The position numbers and the translations under genes are program-made. The notes beneath the pieces were generated by a model. The model saw nothing but the letters and a program-made list of their open reading frames with translations. It made no database searches and was not told the DNA's origin. 64,000 nucleotides of DNA from Sweltsa coloradensis (lineage: Eukaryota; Arthropoda; Insecta; Plecoptera; Chloroperlidae). The stretch is taken from NCBI GenBank assembly GCA_024449915.1, contig JAMZAV010000109.1:248001-312000 (forward strand), written 5' to 3'. Positions within the stretch are counted from its first letter, which is position 1. Each line of letters opens with the position of its first letter. Positions 53,619-63,683 of this stretch are shown piece after piece.

Positions 53619-53974
53619 CCCGTCTGGGCCGGGGTAGAATTGGCCAGAGCATGGCTCTGTAATCGTACAAGGCGATTCAAGAGAAAAAGTCCACCTCGCA
53701 AACATCAGCTAGTAAGAGCGGAGTATATTACTCCCAAACTAGAGCGAGCTCTGGCAATCGTCGTCGGGGACCTGTCCCCTTCCTTGACGACCCCCGCTGA
53801 CGATGACAATGACACATCGACATCGAACGATGACAAAGACGATGACGACCGCGACGTGAGAAAACCCCCTTCCTCCCTTACCGTGGCTGGTTCTGACCAG
53901 CATGGCTCTTCTCCCACCCACCTTAGCTAGAGTGGTGCATTATGACCTACGGTTGACGCTCCTTAATCAAATAA
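53619..53974 (+). mobile_element. SINE A with dispersed one-base deletions
   Basis: A complete SINE from CCCCGTCTGGGCCGGGG to AATAAA, in which one base is missing at many places (GGCCAGAGC, CTCTGTAATC, GACCTACGG). The pattern resembles 12291-12613 and 14543-14898. Confidence 0.88.
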
Positions 53975-54756
53975 AAAAAAAAAAATCAGTAGATTTTCAA
54001 CACCAAGACAATGTCAATGCATGAGGAAATTGGAGATATTAGAATGACTATATTTGCCCAGGGAATAAGAACGTACACTAAGACAAATTTACATTAAAAT
54101 AAAATAATTGAAAAGTGAAAACGTATTTTTAGCCGTGGGTTCCTCTTCGCTTATATTGGTAGTCAATTAGGTACAAACCAATAAAAAGCTGAATTGTAAA
54201 AGTATACATTCGTGTTTCGTATTGGACGTTAGTACATTTTTCACCAACCGCATAGCGCACCACTAGAATGGTAGGGAAAAGCACGATTCTGAAGCACCGT
54301 ACACTTGTTATGTTCGAACGTGCTTTTGAACAAAATCATGTTGCCTCGCCCTTCAGCCAGTGGCAAATGTAGGCTTACAACTCTAGGATGTAACAATAAG
54401 GTCAAGTAACCTCAGATTCTAGTTGAAGTCTCGCACCAGATCGTTGAATATTCATGTATAAAGATCGCATCTTCGCGCTCGAGCAATTAACTGCGGAAGA
54501 TAGTTAGTCTGGCGTTGGTTATACCGAACAATGGAGCGAAGAAACAACCCGGTAAAAAAACTCTACAGGACGGAAGCGTTTCCGACAAAAACAGGACAAC
54601 TCAGATTTGTCAACGAGTGGTGGGGTTTTCTTGTAGAGTGCACACGGAATTGCGCACGGAACTCTAGCGCTTTAAAGCTTACGCTCTTGGCTTTTACTTT
54701 GGTGTTGGTAAGTGAACCGGATGGGGCTTGCGTTCACCCTTGAAACATATCGCCCT
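53975..54756. other. Mostly unassigned sequence
   Basis: No repeat family recognised. It contains the candidate exon at 54531-54707. Confidence 0.4.
54531..54707 (+). CDS. Candidate host 5' exon (59 codons to a splice donor)
   Basis: An ATG frame of 59 codons starts MERRNNPVKKLYRTEAF, includes LRFVNEWWGFLVE, and ends with a hydrophobic run SALKLTLLAFTLVL. It is followed exactly in phase 0 by GTAAGTGA, a strong donor-like sequence. It could be the first exon of a membrane protein, with a basic N-terminus and a signal anchor. No homologue is recognised, and a chance ORF remains quite possible. It lies in one of the few repeat-free stretches. A downstream acceptor exon was not identified; LINE B and SINE A follow. 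Confidence 0.25.
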
Positions 54757-54941
54757 CAAATAAATCATTTTTGTCTAGCTATAACTGTCATAACCATCAT
54801 TTACTCTTATTATATATACACTTAGAAAACAATATAATCAACAAACACCCCAATAACTCACTTCATTAACTTTCAAAATCACAGGTGGCGCAATATGACC
54901 TAAGCGGTTGACGCGCCCTATGGTTTCTTACGTCGTCGTCA
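54757..54941 (+). mobile_element. LINE B 3' UTR and tail
   Basis: From AAATAAATCATTTTTGTC to the hairpin (AGGTGGCGCAATATGACC, TAAGCGGTTGACG) and TTACGTCGTCGTC. The next LINE B copy starts within ~10 bases of this tail. Confidence 0.88.
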
Positions 54942-54945
54942 GACG

Positions 54946-55568
54946 CAAGAGTGGATTCAAGCAAAGATTGTTGGATTTGCGACAAACATCTTGGGATGTG
55001 TTGCAAAATAACAAATTGCGTAGTGTGATGCCCACATTGACTAACAAAATTCGTCCACCTACGTCTCGACTCTCACGTAGAGAAGAGGTGGTATTGTCTA
55101 GACTTCGTATTGGGCACACACGCCTAACACACGGATATCTCTTAACCAGAGAAAAGGTTATTCCCATATGTGACACATGTGATGTACCTTTAACCGTACA
55201 TCATATGCTAGCAGAATGTACCAAATATGATGCCTTGCGCATGCAATTTGATCTCTCCCAATCATATGAAGAACTTCTATCATATGATAACGGCGACAAA
55301 CTTTCCAAATTTCTCATCCAAAGTAATCTATTTAACAAACTTTAATTAACTTCATACACATTTCTTTCTTTTCTTTCTTTTCATTTACATACATAACTTT
55401 TATTTTGCTATTACTTTCTTCATCTTCAATTTATTTTGTTATTTATACACTTAGAAAACAATCTAATCATCAAACATACCTGCATTAACTCTTCTAATTT
55501 ACTTTCATTCACAGGCGGCGCAATATGACCTAACCGGTTGAAGCGCCCTAGTTTCTCACGTCGTCGTC
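54946..55568 (+). mobile_element. LINE B, 5'-truncated, young subfamily, clean 3' end
   Basis: It starts at GCAAGAGTGGATTCAAGC and has the open C-terminal frame, the full 3' UTR, an intact hairpin and the tail CACGTCGTCGTCGTCGG, which has one more CGT than most copies. Confidence 0.93.
54953..55345 (+). pseudogene. LINE B ORF2 C-terminal 131 residues, undamaged
   Basis: It starts in SGFKQRLLDLRQTSWDVL and carries SRREEVVLSRLRIGHTRLTH, GYLLTREKVIPI, knuckle CDTCDVPLTVHHMLAEC (CX2CX7HX4C) and a native end KFLIQSNLFNKL at TAA. No stop or shift occurs. The copy at 41232-41726 is nearly identical over the shared part. The in-frame codons upstream (from 54908) come from the tail of the previous LINE B and are not part of the protein. 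Only the C-terminus is present, so it is inactive. Confidence 0.85.
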
Positions 55569-55569
55569 G

Positions 55570-55897
55570 TCGGCCCAGAGCATGGCTCTGCTAATCGTAA
55601 AAGGCGATTCAAGAGAAAAAGTCCACCTCGCAAACATCAGCTTGTAAGTGCCGAGTTTATTACTCCCCGAAACTAGAGGCGAGGTCAGGCAATCGTCGTC
55701 GGGGACACTTCCCCTTTCCCTTGACGACCTCCCCGACGACGATGACAAATGACATAACGAACGATGACGATGACAAAGACGATAACGACCGCGACGTGAG
55801 AACCCTCCCTTTCCTCCCCCTGCCCTTGGCTGGTTCTGACCAGCATATCCTCTCCATATCCCCTAGGCTAGAGTGGGGCATTATGACCTAACGGTTT
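55570..55897 (+). mobile_element. SINE A, 5'-truncated, directly on a LINE B tail
   Basis: It begins CGGCCCAGAGCATGGC right after CGTCGTCGTCGT. The 3' end is cut after ACCTAACGGTT, where it runs straight into LINE B 3' UTR. Confidence 0.9.
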
Positions 55898-56044
55898 AAT
55901 AATTTTAAAAAACACATTTTCTCTTCTTATATAAACACTTACAAAACAATAAAATCATCAAACACAACTTTAGCTCACTTCATTAACTTTGGCGGCGCAA
56001 TATAACCTAACCGGCTAAAGCGCCCTTGTTTCTCACGTTGTCAT
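55898..56044 (+). mobile_element. LINE B 3' tip fused to the SINE A 3' hairpin
   Basis: From TTCTCTTCTTATATAAACAC to TTTGGCGGCGCAATATAACC, AACCGGCTAAAG, and TCACGTTGTCAT. The preceding SINE lost its last ~30 bases at the join. Confidence 0.83.
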
Positions 56045-56080
56045 CGGTCCAGGCCGTGCAGTTAATATTAATTAATAAGC

Positions 56081-56377
56081 CTCCGTCTGGGACGGGGGTA
56101 GAATTGGCCCAGAGCATGGCTCTGCTAAAAAGGCGATTCAAGAGAAAAAGTCCACCTCGCAAACATCAGCTAGCAAGAAGGGTAGTATATAACTCTACGA
56201 ATCTAGAGGCGATCTCTGGCAATCGTCGTCGGGGACCTTGCCCCCTTCCCCTGACGACCCCTCGACGCCCGTGGCTGGTTTTAATCAGCATAGGTCCTTC
56301 CTCCCCATATTCCCTAGGCTAGAGTGGTGCATTATGACCTAACGGTTGACGCGTCCTTAATTCAAATAAACCAAAAA
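56081..56377 (+). mobile_element. SINE A lacking the GAC-rich middle
   Basis: It reads from CTCCGTCTGGGACGGGGG to CCCCTGACGACCCCTCGACG and then directly CCCGTGGCTGG, an internal deletion of ~85 bases. The 3' end is complete. Confidence 0.9.
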
Positions 56378-56392
56378 AAAAAATTAACTAAA

Positions 56393-56495
56393 TGCGAGCT
56401 CTGGCAATCGTCGTCGAGGACACTTTCCCTTTCCCTTAACGACCTCCCCAACGACGATGACAATTAATACAACGAACGATGGCGATGACAAAGAC
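56393..56495 (+). mobile_element. SINE A middle fragment
   Basis: GCGAGCTCTGGCAATCGTCG through the GAC-rich middle to GATGACAAAGACTG, where it ends abruptly. It holds much of the segment missing from the preceding copy. Confidence 0.85.
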
Positions 56496-56763
56496 TGAAA
56501 AATTTGGAAAATTGCCAGTAGGTGAAGGGTGTTCCTATAAAGTTAACTTTTGGGCAGAAACTTGTTATGTGAAACGCACACTTTCATATCAAACGTTCAT
56601 GTTGCCGCTATAATCTCGTTTTGTTGCAATTTAGCATTAAGTATGGTATATTATCTACATTAGATATTATATAATACATTGTGCTGATAGTAAAATAACA
56701 GAAAATAACTAATATCATACTCATGAAAGCAAATCCACCCAATGCTTTGTTGTTGTTGTTTCT

Positions 56764-57402
56764 GCGTTGATTTCAATCAAGTACCCGTTCCAGATGTCAA
56801 GATTTGATACAAAGCAACGATTTCTTGGATATGCGACAAGCATCTTGGGATGTGGTGCAAAATAACAAATTGCATTGAGTGAATGTGTGATGCCCTCACT
56901 GACTAATAAAATTCGTCCTCTTACCTCTTGACTCTCACGTAGAGAGGAGGTGGGATTGTCCCGAATTCGAATAGGCCCCACACGTTTTTTTTTTTTTAGT
57001 AGTTCCCAGATGTTACACATGGGATTTACCTTAAACTGTACATCATATCCTAGCAGAATGTACCAAATATGATGCATTGCGCACGCAATTTGATCTCTCG
57101 CATCCATATGAAGAACTTCTATCATATGATAACGGCGACAAACTTTTTTAATTTCTCATCGCAAGTAATCTATTTTACAAAATTTTATTCACATCATGCA
57201 CATTTTTTTATTTTTTTTTCATTCACATAAATTACTTATGTTTTGCTATTACTATCATCACCATCACTTTATTTTGTTATTTATACACTTAAAAAACAAT
57301 CTAATCATCAAACACACCATTAACTCATCTCTTCAACTTTCATTATCACAGGTGGCACAATATGGCATAACCGGTTGAAGCGCTCTAGTTTCTCACGTCG
57401 TC
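56764..57402 (+). mobile_element. LINE B, 5'-truncated and frame-broken
   Basis: From TGCGTTGATTTCAATCAAG through many indels in the coding part (a T run replaces codons after CACACG) to the knuckle region, the 3' UTR, hairpin (AGGTGGCACAATATGGC) and CTCACGTCGTC. Confidence 0.88.
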
Positions 57403-58046
57403 TTCAGTAACTTTCTTTCGAATTGATTCCTTGCTAGTTTCGACAAAAATCGTTAAGCCCGGGCTTGGCTAGCTTATATTTATTATTGCCCGATTGAACT
57501 AAGCTTATGTGGAATAAGTGCGCAACGCAATCTAGATAACACCCCTATGCTTCGCTCTTTGTATTTTACCACGCAAAAATAGCCTCTTAAACCCTTATCC
57601 TTAATTGCATGTTTTAGCCAAGCCTCTCTCTTGAATCTAAAGAGTAAGAAATGCACGCGATCCTAGGCCTTGGTCCCGACTTGACGTCTGCCGTCCTGGA
57701 TCAATCGAAGGTCGGCAAACTCAGCAATTATTTGTCTTCAACGAAGCCACTTAGAGAAGGCTGTCGTGACACAGAGACGACGACTCTTAGTCGTATTGAC
57801 CAGGAAGAAGAAGATTGTTTGCTTCGCTAGAACATTACATAATGGATAAAAGGAACGTCCGTACAAGGGTTTTATCCAATACAAATAATCTCTACAAATA
57901 ACATGTGCTTTGACGAGTAACCACTAGATCAATGTAGTGTACGAAGTAGACTTCATTTGTCGGTTAATTTGTTTCAAGCGTTTTATTAGAGTACTGTCTG
58001 TTCGTACTTTTCTTGTTATATTATAGTTTACCAAAGTTTTTTTGCT
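57403..58046. other. Unassigned sequence
   Basis: No gene or repeat family recognised. Confidence 0.45.
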
Positions 58047-58199
58047 AGTTATCATCACGATTATTTTATTTACATTTAAAAACATAGGTAAACAATATAA
58101 TCATCAAACACACCATAAACTCTTTTCATTAACTTTCAATATCACATCGGCCCAATATGACCCAACTGATTAAAGCGCCCTAGTTTCTCACGTCGTCGT
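58047..58199 (+). mobile_element. LINE B 3' UTR and tail
   Basis: From CTAGTTATCATCACG to a hairpin altered to ACATCGGCCCAATATGACCC, ending CTCACGTCGTCGT. SINE A starts ~14 bases later. Confidence 0.87.
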
Positions 58200-58212
58200 T
58201 CATCTCAGGTAT

Positions 58213-58450
58213 AATGTACTCTCCGAAACTAGAGGCGAGCTCTGGCAATCGTCGTCGGGGACACCTTCCCCGTCCCTGACGACCTCCTCGACGACGATAA
58301 CAATGACACAACGAAACACCCCTTCCACCCCTTACCCGTGGCTGATTTTGACCAGCATGGGCCCCTCCTCGCCATATCCCCTAGAGGCTAGAAGTGCATT
58401 TTGAGTGACCTTACGGTTGACGCGTCCTTAATCCAAATAAACTAAAAAAA
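58213..58450 (+). mobile_element. SINE A, 5'-truncated with middle deletion
   Basis: It starts at ACTCTCCGAAACTAGAGG. The segment from ACAACGAA to CACCCCTTCC is shortened and the 3' hairpin carries small insertions (TTTTGAGTGACCTTACGG). Confidence 0.88.
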
Positions 58451-58669
58451 AAAACTAAACTAAGCTCTCACATTCCAGTTTTCTGATGAACGGCCTACGT
58501 AACACAAACACACATATTATCATATTAATGTGAGTACGATGTGCCTTATAAGAAAGCCGTGTTGTGTAGGACACACCCTTCAACACTAAATATAAACAAA
58601 TTCGATGCTCTAAGAAAGACAAAGGAACACTTCTAAAATTTAGGATTGGAAGAAACAGATTTTTTTTTT

Positions 58670-59099
58670 GTTGTTAACCAAGCAACGATTGTTGGATTTG
58701 CGACAGGCATGCTGGGATGTGGTGTAATGCCCACACTGACTAATAAAAGTCGGCCTTCTAAGTCTCGACTCTCACGTAGAGAAGAGGTGGTATTGTCCAG
58801 AATACGACTAGGCCACACACGTCTAACTCACGGATAACCCTGCAAAGTAAAGACTGTTCCCAGATGTGACACATGTGATGTACCTAGCGTACGTTATATA
58901 TTCGCAGAATGTACCAACTAATATGATGCTTGCGGAGGCATTTGGACCGCTTCTAATTTTATGAAGAACTTTTATCATAAGATAACGGCGACAAAATTTC
59001 CAAATAAAGCATTCTCATTAAATTATTTAACAACAATTAATTACCACCATATACATTTATCGTTTTATTCAAATTAATTTCTTTGAGTGCTATTACTTC
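58670..59099 (+). mobile_element. LINE B, left part of a copy split by SINE A
   Basis: It starts in KQRLLDL codons, with a ~25-base deletion after TGGGATGTGG, then LSRREEVVLSRI, a broken knuckle (CDTCDVPSV, frame lost) and the 3' UTR to GAGTGCTATTACTTCC. Confidence 0.85.
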
Positions 59100-59206
59100 C
59101 CCCGTCTGGGCCGGAGGTGGAATTGGCCCAGAGCATGGCTCTGCTAATCGTAAAAAGCGATTCAAGAGAAAAAGTCCAGGTAGTATTTTTTCCCAGAACA
59201 TAGAGG
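59100..59206 (+). mobile_element. SINE A 5' part, first of a tandem pair nested in LINE B
   Basis: CCCGTCTGGGCCGGAGG to CAGAACATAGAGGTGA, with ~35 bases deleted after AAAAAGTCCA. The second SINE follows at once. Confidence 0.87.
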
Positions 59207-59583
59207 TGACCCGTCTGGGCCCGGGGTAGAATTGGGCCAGAGCATGGCTCTGCTAATCGTACAAGGCGATTCAAGAGAAATAGTCCACCTCGCAAACATC
59301 AGCTAGAAAGAGTGGAGTATCTTACTCCCCGAAACTAGACGCGAGCTCTGGCAATCGTCGTCGGGGACCTTGTCCCCTTCCCTTGTCGACCCCTCGACGA
59401 CGATGACGAAAATGACTCCACGAACGATGACAAAGTCAATGACGACCGCGACGTGAGAACCCCCATTCCTCCCCTTATACCCGTGGCTGTTTCTGACCAG
59501 CTTGGGCCCCTCCTCCCTATATCCCCTAGGTTAGAGTGGTGCATTATGACCTTACGGTTGACGCGTCCTTAATCCAAGTAAAC
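59207..59583 (+). mobile_element. SINE A, full length, second of the nested pair
   Basis: CCCGTCTGGGCCCGGGG to AAGTAAACC. AGTGCTATTACT at the left end of the pair and AGTGCTATTGCT at the right end (about 59596-59607) form a ~12-bp target duplication around both SINEs together. Confidence 0.9.
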
Positions 59584-59745
59584 CTTTAATAAAAGTGCTA
59601 TTGCTATCGTCTCCATTATTTTGTTTCTTTTATAAACTTAGAATACTATATAGTCATCAACACACCATATACTTATTTCATATCCTTTAATATCACAGAC
59701 GGCGCAATTTGACAACCGGTTGAATCGCCCTAGTTTCTCACGTCG
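59584..59745 (+). mobile_element. LINE B, right part of the split copy
   Basis: It resumes at AAAAGTGCTATTGCTATCG and ends with a damaged hairpin (GACGGCGCAATTTGACAACC) and CTCACGTCGC. Confidence 0.87.
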
Positions 59746-60166
59746 CTTTTGGTCTCTGTCATTGATATCAGTCTCCAAATCACTCCGCACAGGCGCGAGC
59801 GTAGCAAATTGAAGCGTCGAAAATCCAATTCTAGATGGCGATTTGGCGTTTTATTTTATGCTTTTTTAATGCAATAAAGTATTTTACTGGATTGTTTGAT
59901 ATGGTTTTATAGCTTGTGCAAAATGGGATTGAATAAACAGAAACAATAAGACGTTATTGCATAAGGGAATTTAGTAATCATTTGGTGTTAATGGCTAATA
60001 TGCTCAGCCGTCAAACTGACGGCCATCTTTATAAATATTTGGGGCTACAAATCGCTCCCATCTACTTAACATGCAAACATTATTTAAAGATGGCTTCTAA
60101 TTGTCACGGAAGTGGACCAATGACTGCTAATCTAGCCTACTATAGGTGTAAAGATATCTATTGTAT
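59746..60166. other. Unassigned sequence before the LINE-tail satellite
   Basis: No gene supported; the 67-codon frame at 59982-60185 runs into the first satellite unit. Confidence 0.45.
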
Positions 60167-60612
60167 CCGTCTGCTAACAGGTTGAAGCGCCCTAGTTTCT
60201 CACGTTGCCGTCTTTTTTTACTACTGTCTGCTAACGGGTTGAAGCGCCCTATAGTTTCTTACGTCTTCGTATTATTATATGAGTACTGTCTGCTAGCCAG
60301 TTGAAGTGCCCTATTTTCTCACGTAGTCGTATACTTATATGAGTAGGGCCTACTGTCTGCTTACCTGTTGAAGCGCCTAGTTTTTCACGTCGTCGTCTTT
60401 TTTAACTACTGTCCGCTAACGAGTTGAAGCGCCCTAGATTCTCACGTCGTCGTAAACTTATATGAGTAGGGCCTACTGTCTGCTAACCGGTTGAAGCGCC
60501 CTAGTTTCTCACGTCGCCGTATACTTATTTGAGTAGGGCCTACTGTCTGCTAACCGGTTGAAGCGCCCTATTTTCTCACGTCGCCGTCTTTTTTAATTGC
60601 TCTCTGCTACTG
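60167..60612 (+). repeat. Satellite made of the LINE B tail, seven units
   Basis: Seven head-to-tail units of 55-69 bases start near 60167, 60226, 60287, 60356, 60411, 60477 and 60546. Each has CTGCTAACCGGTTGAAGCGC, CCTAGTTTCTCACGTCGTCG (the last ~37 bases of LINE B), then one of two spacers: a T-rich CTTTTTTTAACTACTGT or a longer ATACTTATATGAGTAGGGCC then TACTGT. The LINE hairpin's 5' arm (GGCGGCGCAATATGACC) is absent from every unit. Confidence 0.92.
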
Positions 60613-60617
60613 TACTT

Positions 60618-61053
60618 TAAATAAATAAATAAATAAATAATAAATAAATTTTATTTAGAGCCTACCCACTCAGTTATATAACTGATTTTCAGTGGGGGAC
60701 TTTAAATCAAAGCGACCAAGCCAACCCTGCAGGTCCCGACGCAATCGACGAGTGAGCGATAACCAACCAAAGATCGAAATTTTTAATAGGAAATATAGCA
60801 ATCAGTGGTATGGACGGTGCGAACACCCGCGAATCAACGCCAGAATTAACAAGGCCGATTCAGAACAACTCTGAAATTTATTATGTGCATCGTTGCTAGG
60901 ACGGCTCCAAAGTCACCGTTTACAAACTCCTAAGACAAGAACTGATGGACTTAAGTCCAAATCAGAAGTTAAAAAACTTCTGACTTTAACGGGAATCGAA
61001 CCCTGGACCTTCTGCATTGGAAGCAGATACGCTAACCACAAGACCAACGAGCC
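60618..61053 (-). mobile_element. SINE E, copy 2, tRNA-derived with (TTTA)n tail
   Basis: Read on the minus strand it has a tRNA-like head (61053-60983), a ~330-base body matching 34285-34622, and a TTTATTTATTTATTTATTTA-type tail at 60655-60618. This head-body-tail order is that of a tRNA-derived SINE. Confidence 0.75.
60983..61053 (-). tRNA. tRNA-like head of SINE E
   Basis: Minus strand: TTGGTCTTGTGGTTAGCG (A box), anticodon arm TCTGC-TTCCAAT-GCAGA with a perfect 5-bp stem, and CAGGGTTCGATTCCCG (strong B box). The loop suggests CCA, though TCC with a shifted stem is possible. The acceptor arms do not pair, so it is read as a SINE promoter and not a working tRNA. Confidence 0.65.
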
Positions 61054-61097
61054 ATATAATATAATATATGTTCTGGATAGTTTAATGTAAATTTAAA

Positions 61098-61474
61098 CCC
61101 CCTCTGGGCCCGGGGTAGAATTTGGCCCAGAGCATGGCTCTGCTAATCGTAAAAGGCGATTTAAGAGAATAAGTCCTCCTCGCAAACATTAGCTAGTATG
61201 AAAGGTAGTATTTTACTTCCCGAAAATAGAGGCGTTCTCTGGCAATCGTCGTCGGGGACCTTGCCCCCTTCCCTTGACGACCCCTCGACGACGTTGACGA
61301 CAATGACTCAACGAACGACGACAAGACTATGACGACCGCGACGTGAGAACCCCCCCTTCCTCCACCTACCCGCGGCTGGTTCTGACCAGCATGAGCCCCT
61401 CCTCCCAATATCCTCTAGGCTGGAGAGTGGTGCATTATGACTAACGGTTGACGCGTCCTTAATCCGAATAAAGC
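61098..61474 (+). mobile_element. SINE A, full length
   Basis: CCCCCTCTGGGCCCGGGG to AATCCGAATAAAGC, with CCCAATATCCTCTAGGC before a hairpin that has lost one C (ATGACTAACGG). Confidence 0.9.
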
Positions 61475-61796
61475 AGAAATCGACGTTTCCTTTGAAAAGG
61501 CTATAAGTAACACAGGTACATACACTGTTTTGTCGATCGACTGCAAAAACTTTGTAAATACATTAAGTAATACTTATCGCGGTAATCTTTACATTTTTAC
61601 TTGTCAGTGAAGTAACTGCTCTGCCAGCTCTGGGGTTCTATTTAATAAGTTGTCGCTGTCGATTCACTATTGTCGCACGAGTTAGTAAATGAGACCCCCA
61701 GCTCAAAGATTGAGAAAGTCGATCAACTTAACTCAACTCAAACCATATTCTACAATATCAATTCCTTCAAGACGCGATACATGTTATGTTCTTTTA
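61475..61796. other. Unassigned sequence
   Basis: No gene or repeat family recognised. Confidence 0.4.
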
Positions 61797-61985
61797 ACCG
61801 TTCATTATATGCTAGCAGAATTTACCACATATGATGTCTTGTGCACGCAATTTAATCTTTCCTAATCATATGAAGAACTTCCATCATATTATGATAAAGG
61901 CGAAAAACTTTGTTAATTTCTCATTCATGTCGATTCAAATAAATAATTTTTCTTTTGCTATACTATCACCACAATCATTTTCTTT
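61797..61985 (+). mobile_element. LINE B 3' end, left part of a copy split by SINE D
   Basis: TAACCGTTCATTATATGC through the coding end and a 3' UTR with a ~60-base deletion to CAATCATTTTCTTTA, where SINE D begins. Confidence 0.83.
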
Positions 61986-62256
61986 ACGACCACAGCCCCC
62001 CCCCCGACCCGACCACGGCCATGATCCCGCCCCGGCCCCTTGCCCCCGGCCACCTACTCCCATGCCCTCCCCTTGCTTGTGGCTGGTTCTGACCAGCACA
62101 AGCCTGTCCACCCCGCGTCTCCCCGCGTCACCCCTTACGTTCCTCCCCTTTGGAAAATAATAGTTATAACCTAACTAATAAACTACATTATCACAGGAGG
62201 CGCAATATGACCTAAAGGTTGACGCGCCCTTAAACTTAATAAACATCAAACATCAA
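61986..62256 (+). mobile_element. SINE D, copy 2, nested in LINE B
   Basis: A C-rich 5' part, CCACCTACTCCCATGCCC, CTTGTGGCTGGTTCTGAC then CAGCACAAGCC, CGTCACCCCTTACGTTCC, and the 3' end GGAGGCGCAATATGACC, GGTTGACGCGCCCTTAAAC then AATAAACATCAAACATC. Confidence 0.8.
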
Positions 62257-62392
62257 ACATCATTACAAACTTAGAAAACAATATAATCATTTAACACATT
62301 ATAAACTCATTTCATTAACTTTCACTGTCACCAGTAGCGCAATTATGACCTAAACAATTGAACCGCCCTAGTTCATAACGTCGTCGTAGTTG
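62257..62392 (+). mobile_element. LINE B 3' end, right part of the copy split by SINE D
   Basis: It resumes with ACAAACTTAGAAAACAATA and ends with a decayed hairpin (AGTAGCGCAATTATGACC, ACAATTGAACC) and AACGTCGTCGT. Confidence 0.83.
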
Positions 62393-62582
62393 TGTCATGT
62401 TCCAGGTTCGGCTAGAATTACTGAAAGTTACGATTAAGCAAATGTATTAATACCGAACCCCACAATAATTAGCCACCTGTTAGTAGCTCGGGCTGTGCAT
62501 GACAGAACGCAGTAAGCCATGAAGTATTCCTAGCAAGGGGGAGCGATTAGCTGTAAGTAACTAGCGACAGCCCAGGAATCTA

Positions 62583-62745
62583 CGACGTGAGAAACTAGGG
62601 CGCTTCAACGGTTAGGTCATATTGCGCGCCTGTGAATGAAAGAGAAATGAGAAGAGTGAATGCAGGTATGTTGATGATAAGACTGTTTTTAAGTGTATAA
62701 ATAACAAAATAAATTGATGATAAGAAAGTAATAGCAAAACATCTC
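62583..62745 (-). mobile_element. LINE B 3' end, the only minus-strand copy, young subfamily
   Basis: Reading the reverse strand gives TTTTGCTATTACTTTC, ACATACCTGCATTCACTC, TTTCATTCACAGG, GCGCGCAATATGACC and CTCACGTC. The tail lies at the low-coordinate end. It lacks one base of CCGG in the hairpin. Confidence 0.9.
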
Positions 62746-63224
62746 TACTATATCACACCCTTAAATATATTCTAGATATTTTAATTTTTATAAATTGTAG
62801 TCATGATGCAATATGACATTACGTATATTACAGGCAAACACGTGTTAAAGATCCGTTCCTTTATATCGGAATCTCGTATGGCGTGTGGTACGTATACAAA
62901 CAATAATTGTCAAGCCACAGCAATCTGATTACATTCACAATCCATTTTTCAATCAAAGTAATGTTTCATATTGTTCGTGTGCTCATAAATGCATAAATAA
63001 CTAAACCTTATTACCAGTACGGCTGAACGATTTCAGTCGATAACAGCGTCCATCCAATCAATTGGTGTTCCCAACCGTAATAATCGAAATCATTCTACCA
63101 TAGACAAATAATTCTCATGTTCAAATATAATCATCCGCTTATTTGACCATAAATACACACTTTTGAAAGTGTGTTTAAACAGCACATTTCATATTTTTGT
63201 TTTTATTTTACACTTTAACAATAA
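62746..63224. other. Unassigned AT-rich sequence
   Basis: No gene or repeat family recognised. Confidence 0.45.
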
Positions 63225-63287
63225 TTAATTTATCGACGCAATATGATCTAACCGGTTGAAGCGCCCTAGTTTTTCACGTCGTCGTCA
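63225..63287 (+). mobile_element. LINE B extreme 3' end
   Basis: Only the hairpin and tail remain: CGACGCAATATGATCTAACC, GGTTGAAGCGCCC and TTTTTCACGTCGTCGTC. Confidence 0.83.
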
Positions 63288-63375
63288 ATCTTTGCAAACA
63301 GACACTTCCCCCACTTTGTCTCTTCCTCTTAAGTATCTTCTTCACAATTCTCTCCCTCTAACTTATCTTATTTAC

Positions 63376-63683
63376 CCCAGTCTGGGCCCGAGGTAGAATT
63401 GGCCCAGAGCATGGCTCTGCTAATCGTAACAGGCGATTCAAGAGAAAAAGTCCTCCTCGCCAACATCAGCTAGTAAGATAAGGAGTATTATAACACTCCC
63501 CGAAACTAGAGGCGAGCTCTGGCAATCGTAGTCGGGGACACATACCCTTTTCCTAGACGACCCCCTCGACGATGATGACAATGACATGCATGATGGCGCG
63601 CGATGACGACCGCTACCCGTGGCTGGTTCTGACCAGCATAGGGCCCTACTCGCTTTATCCCCTAGGCTAGAATGGCGCATCAT
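63376..63683 (+). mobile_element. SINE A lacking its last part
   Basis: CCCCAGTCTGGGCCCGAGG through a shortened middle (GATGGCGCGCGATGACGACC) to GAATGGCGCATCAT, where the 3' hairpin is cut. Confidence 0.88.

Noticed and set aside
60167..60612. CRISPR array
   Set aside because: Repeats of ~37 bases with similar-length spacers superficially fit. But the spacers are two recurring sequences, the repeats are LINE 3' ends, and the DNA is eukaryotic.
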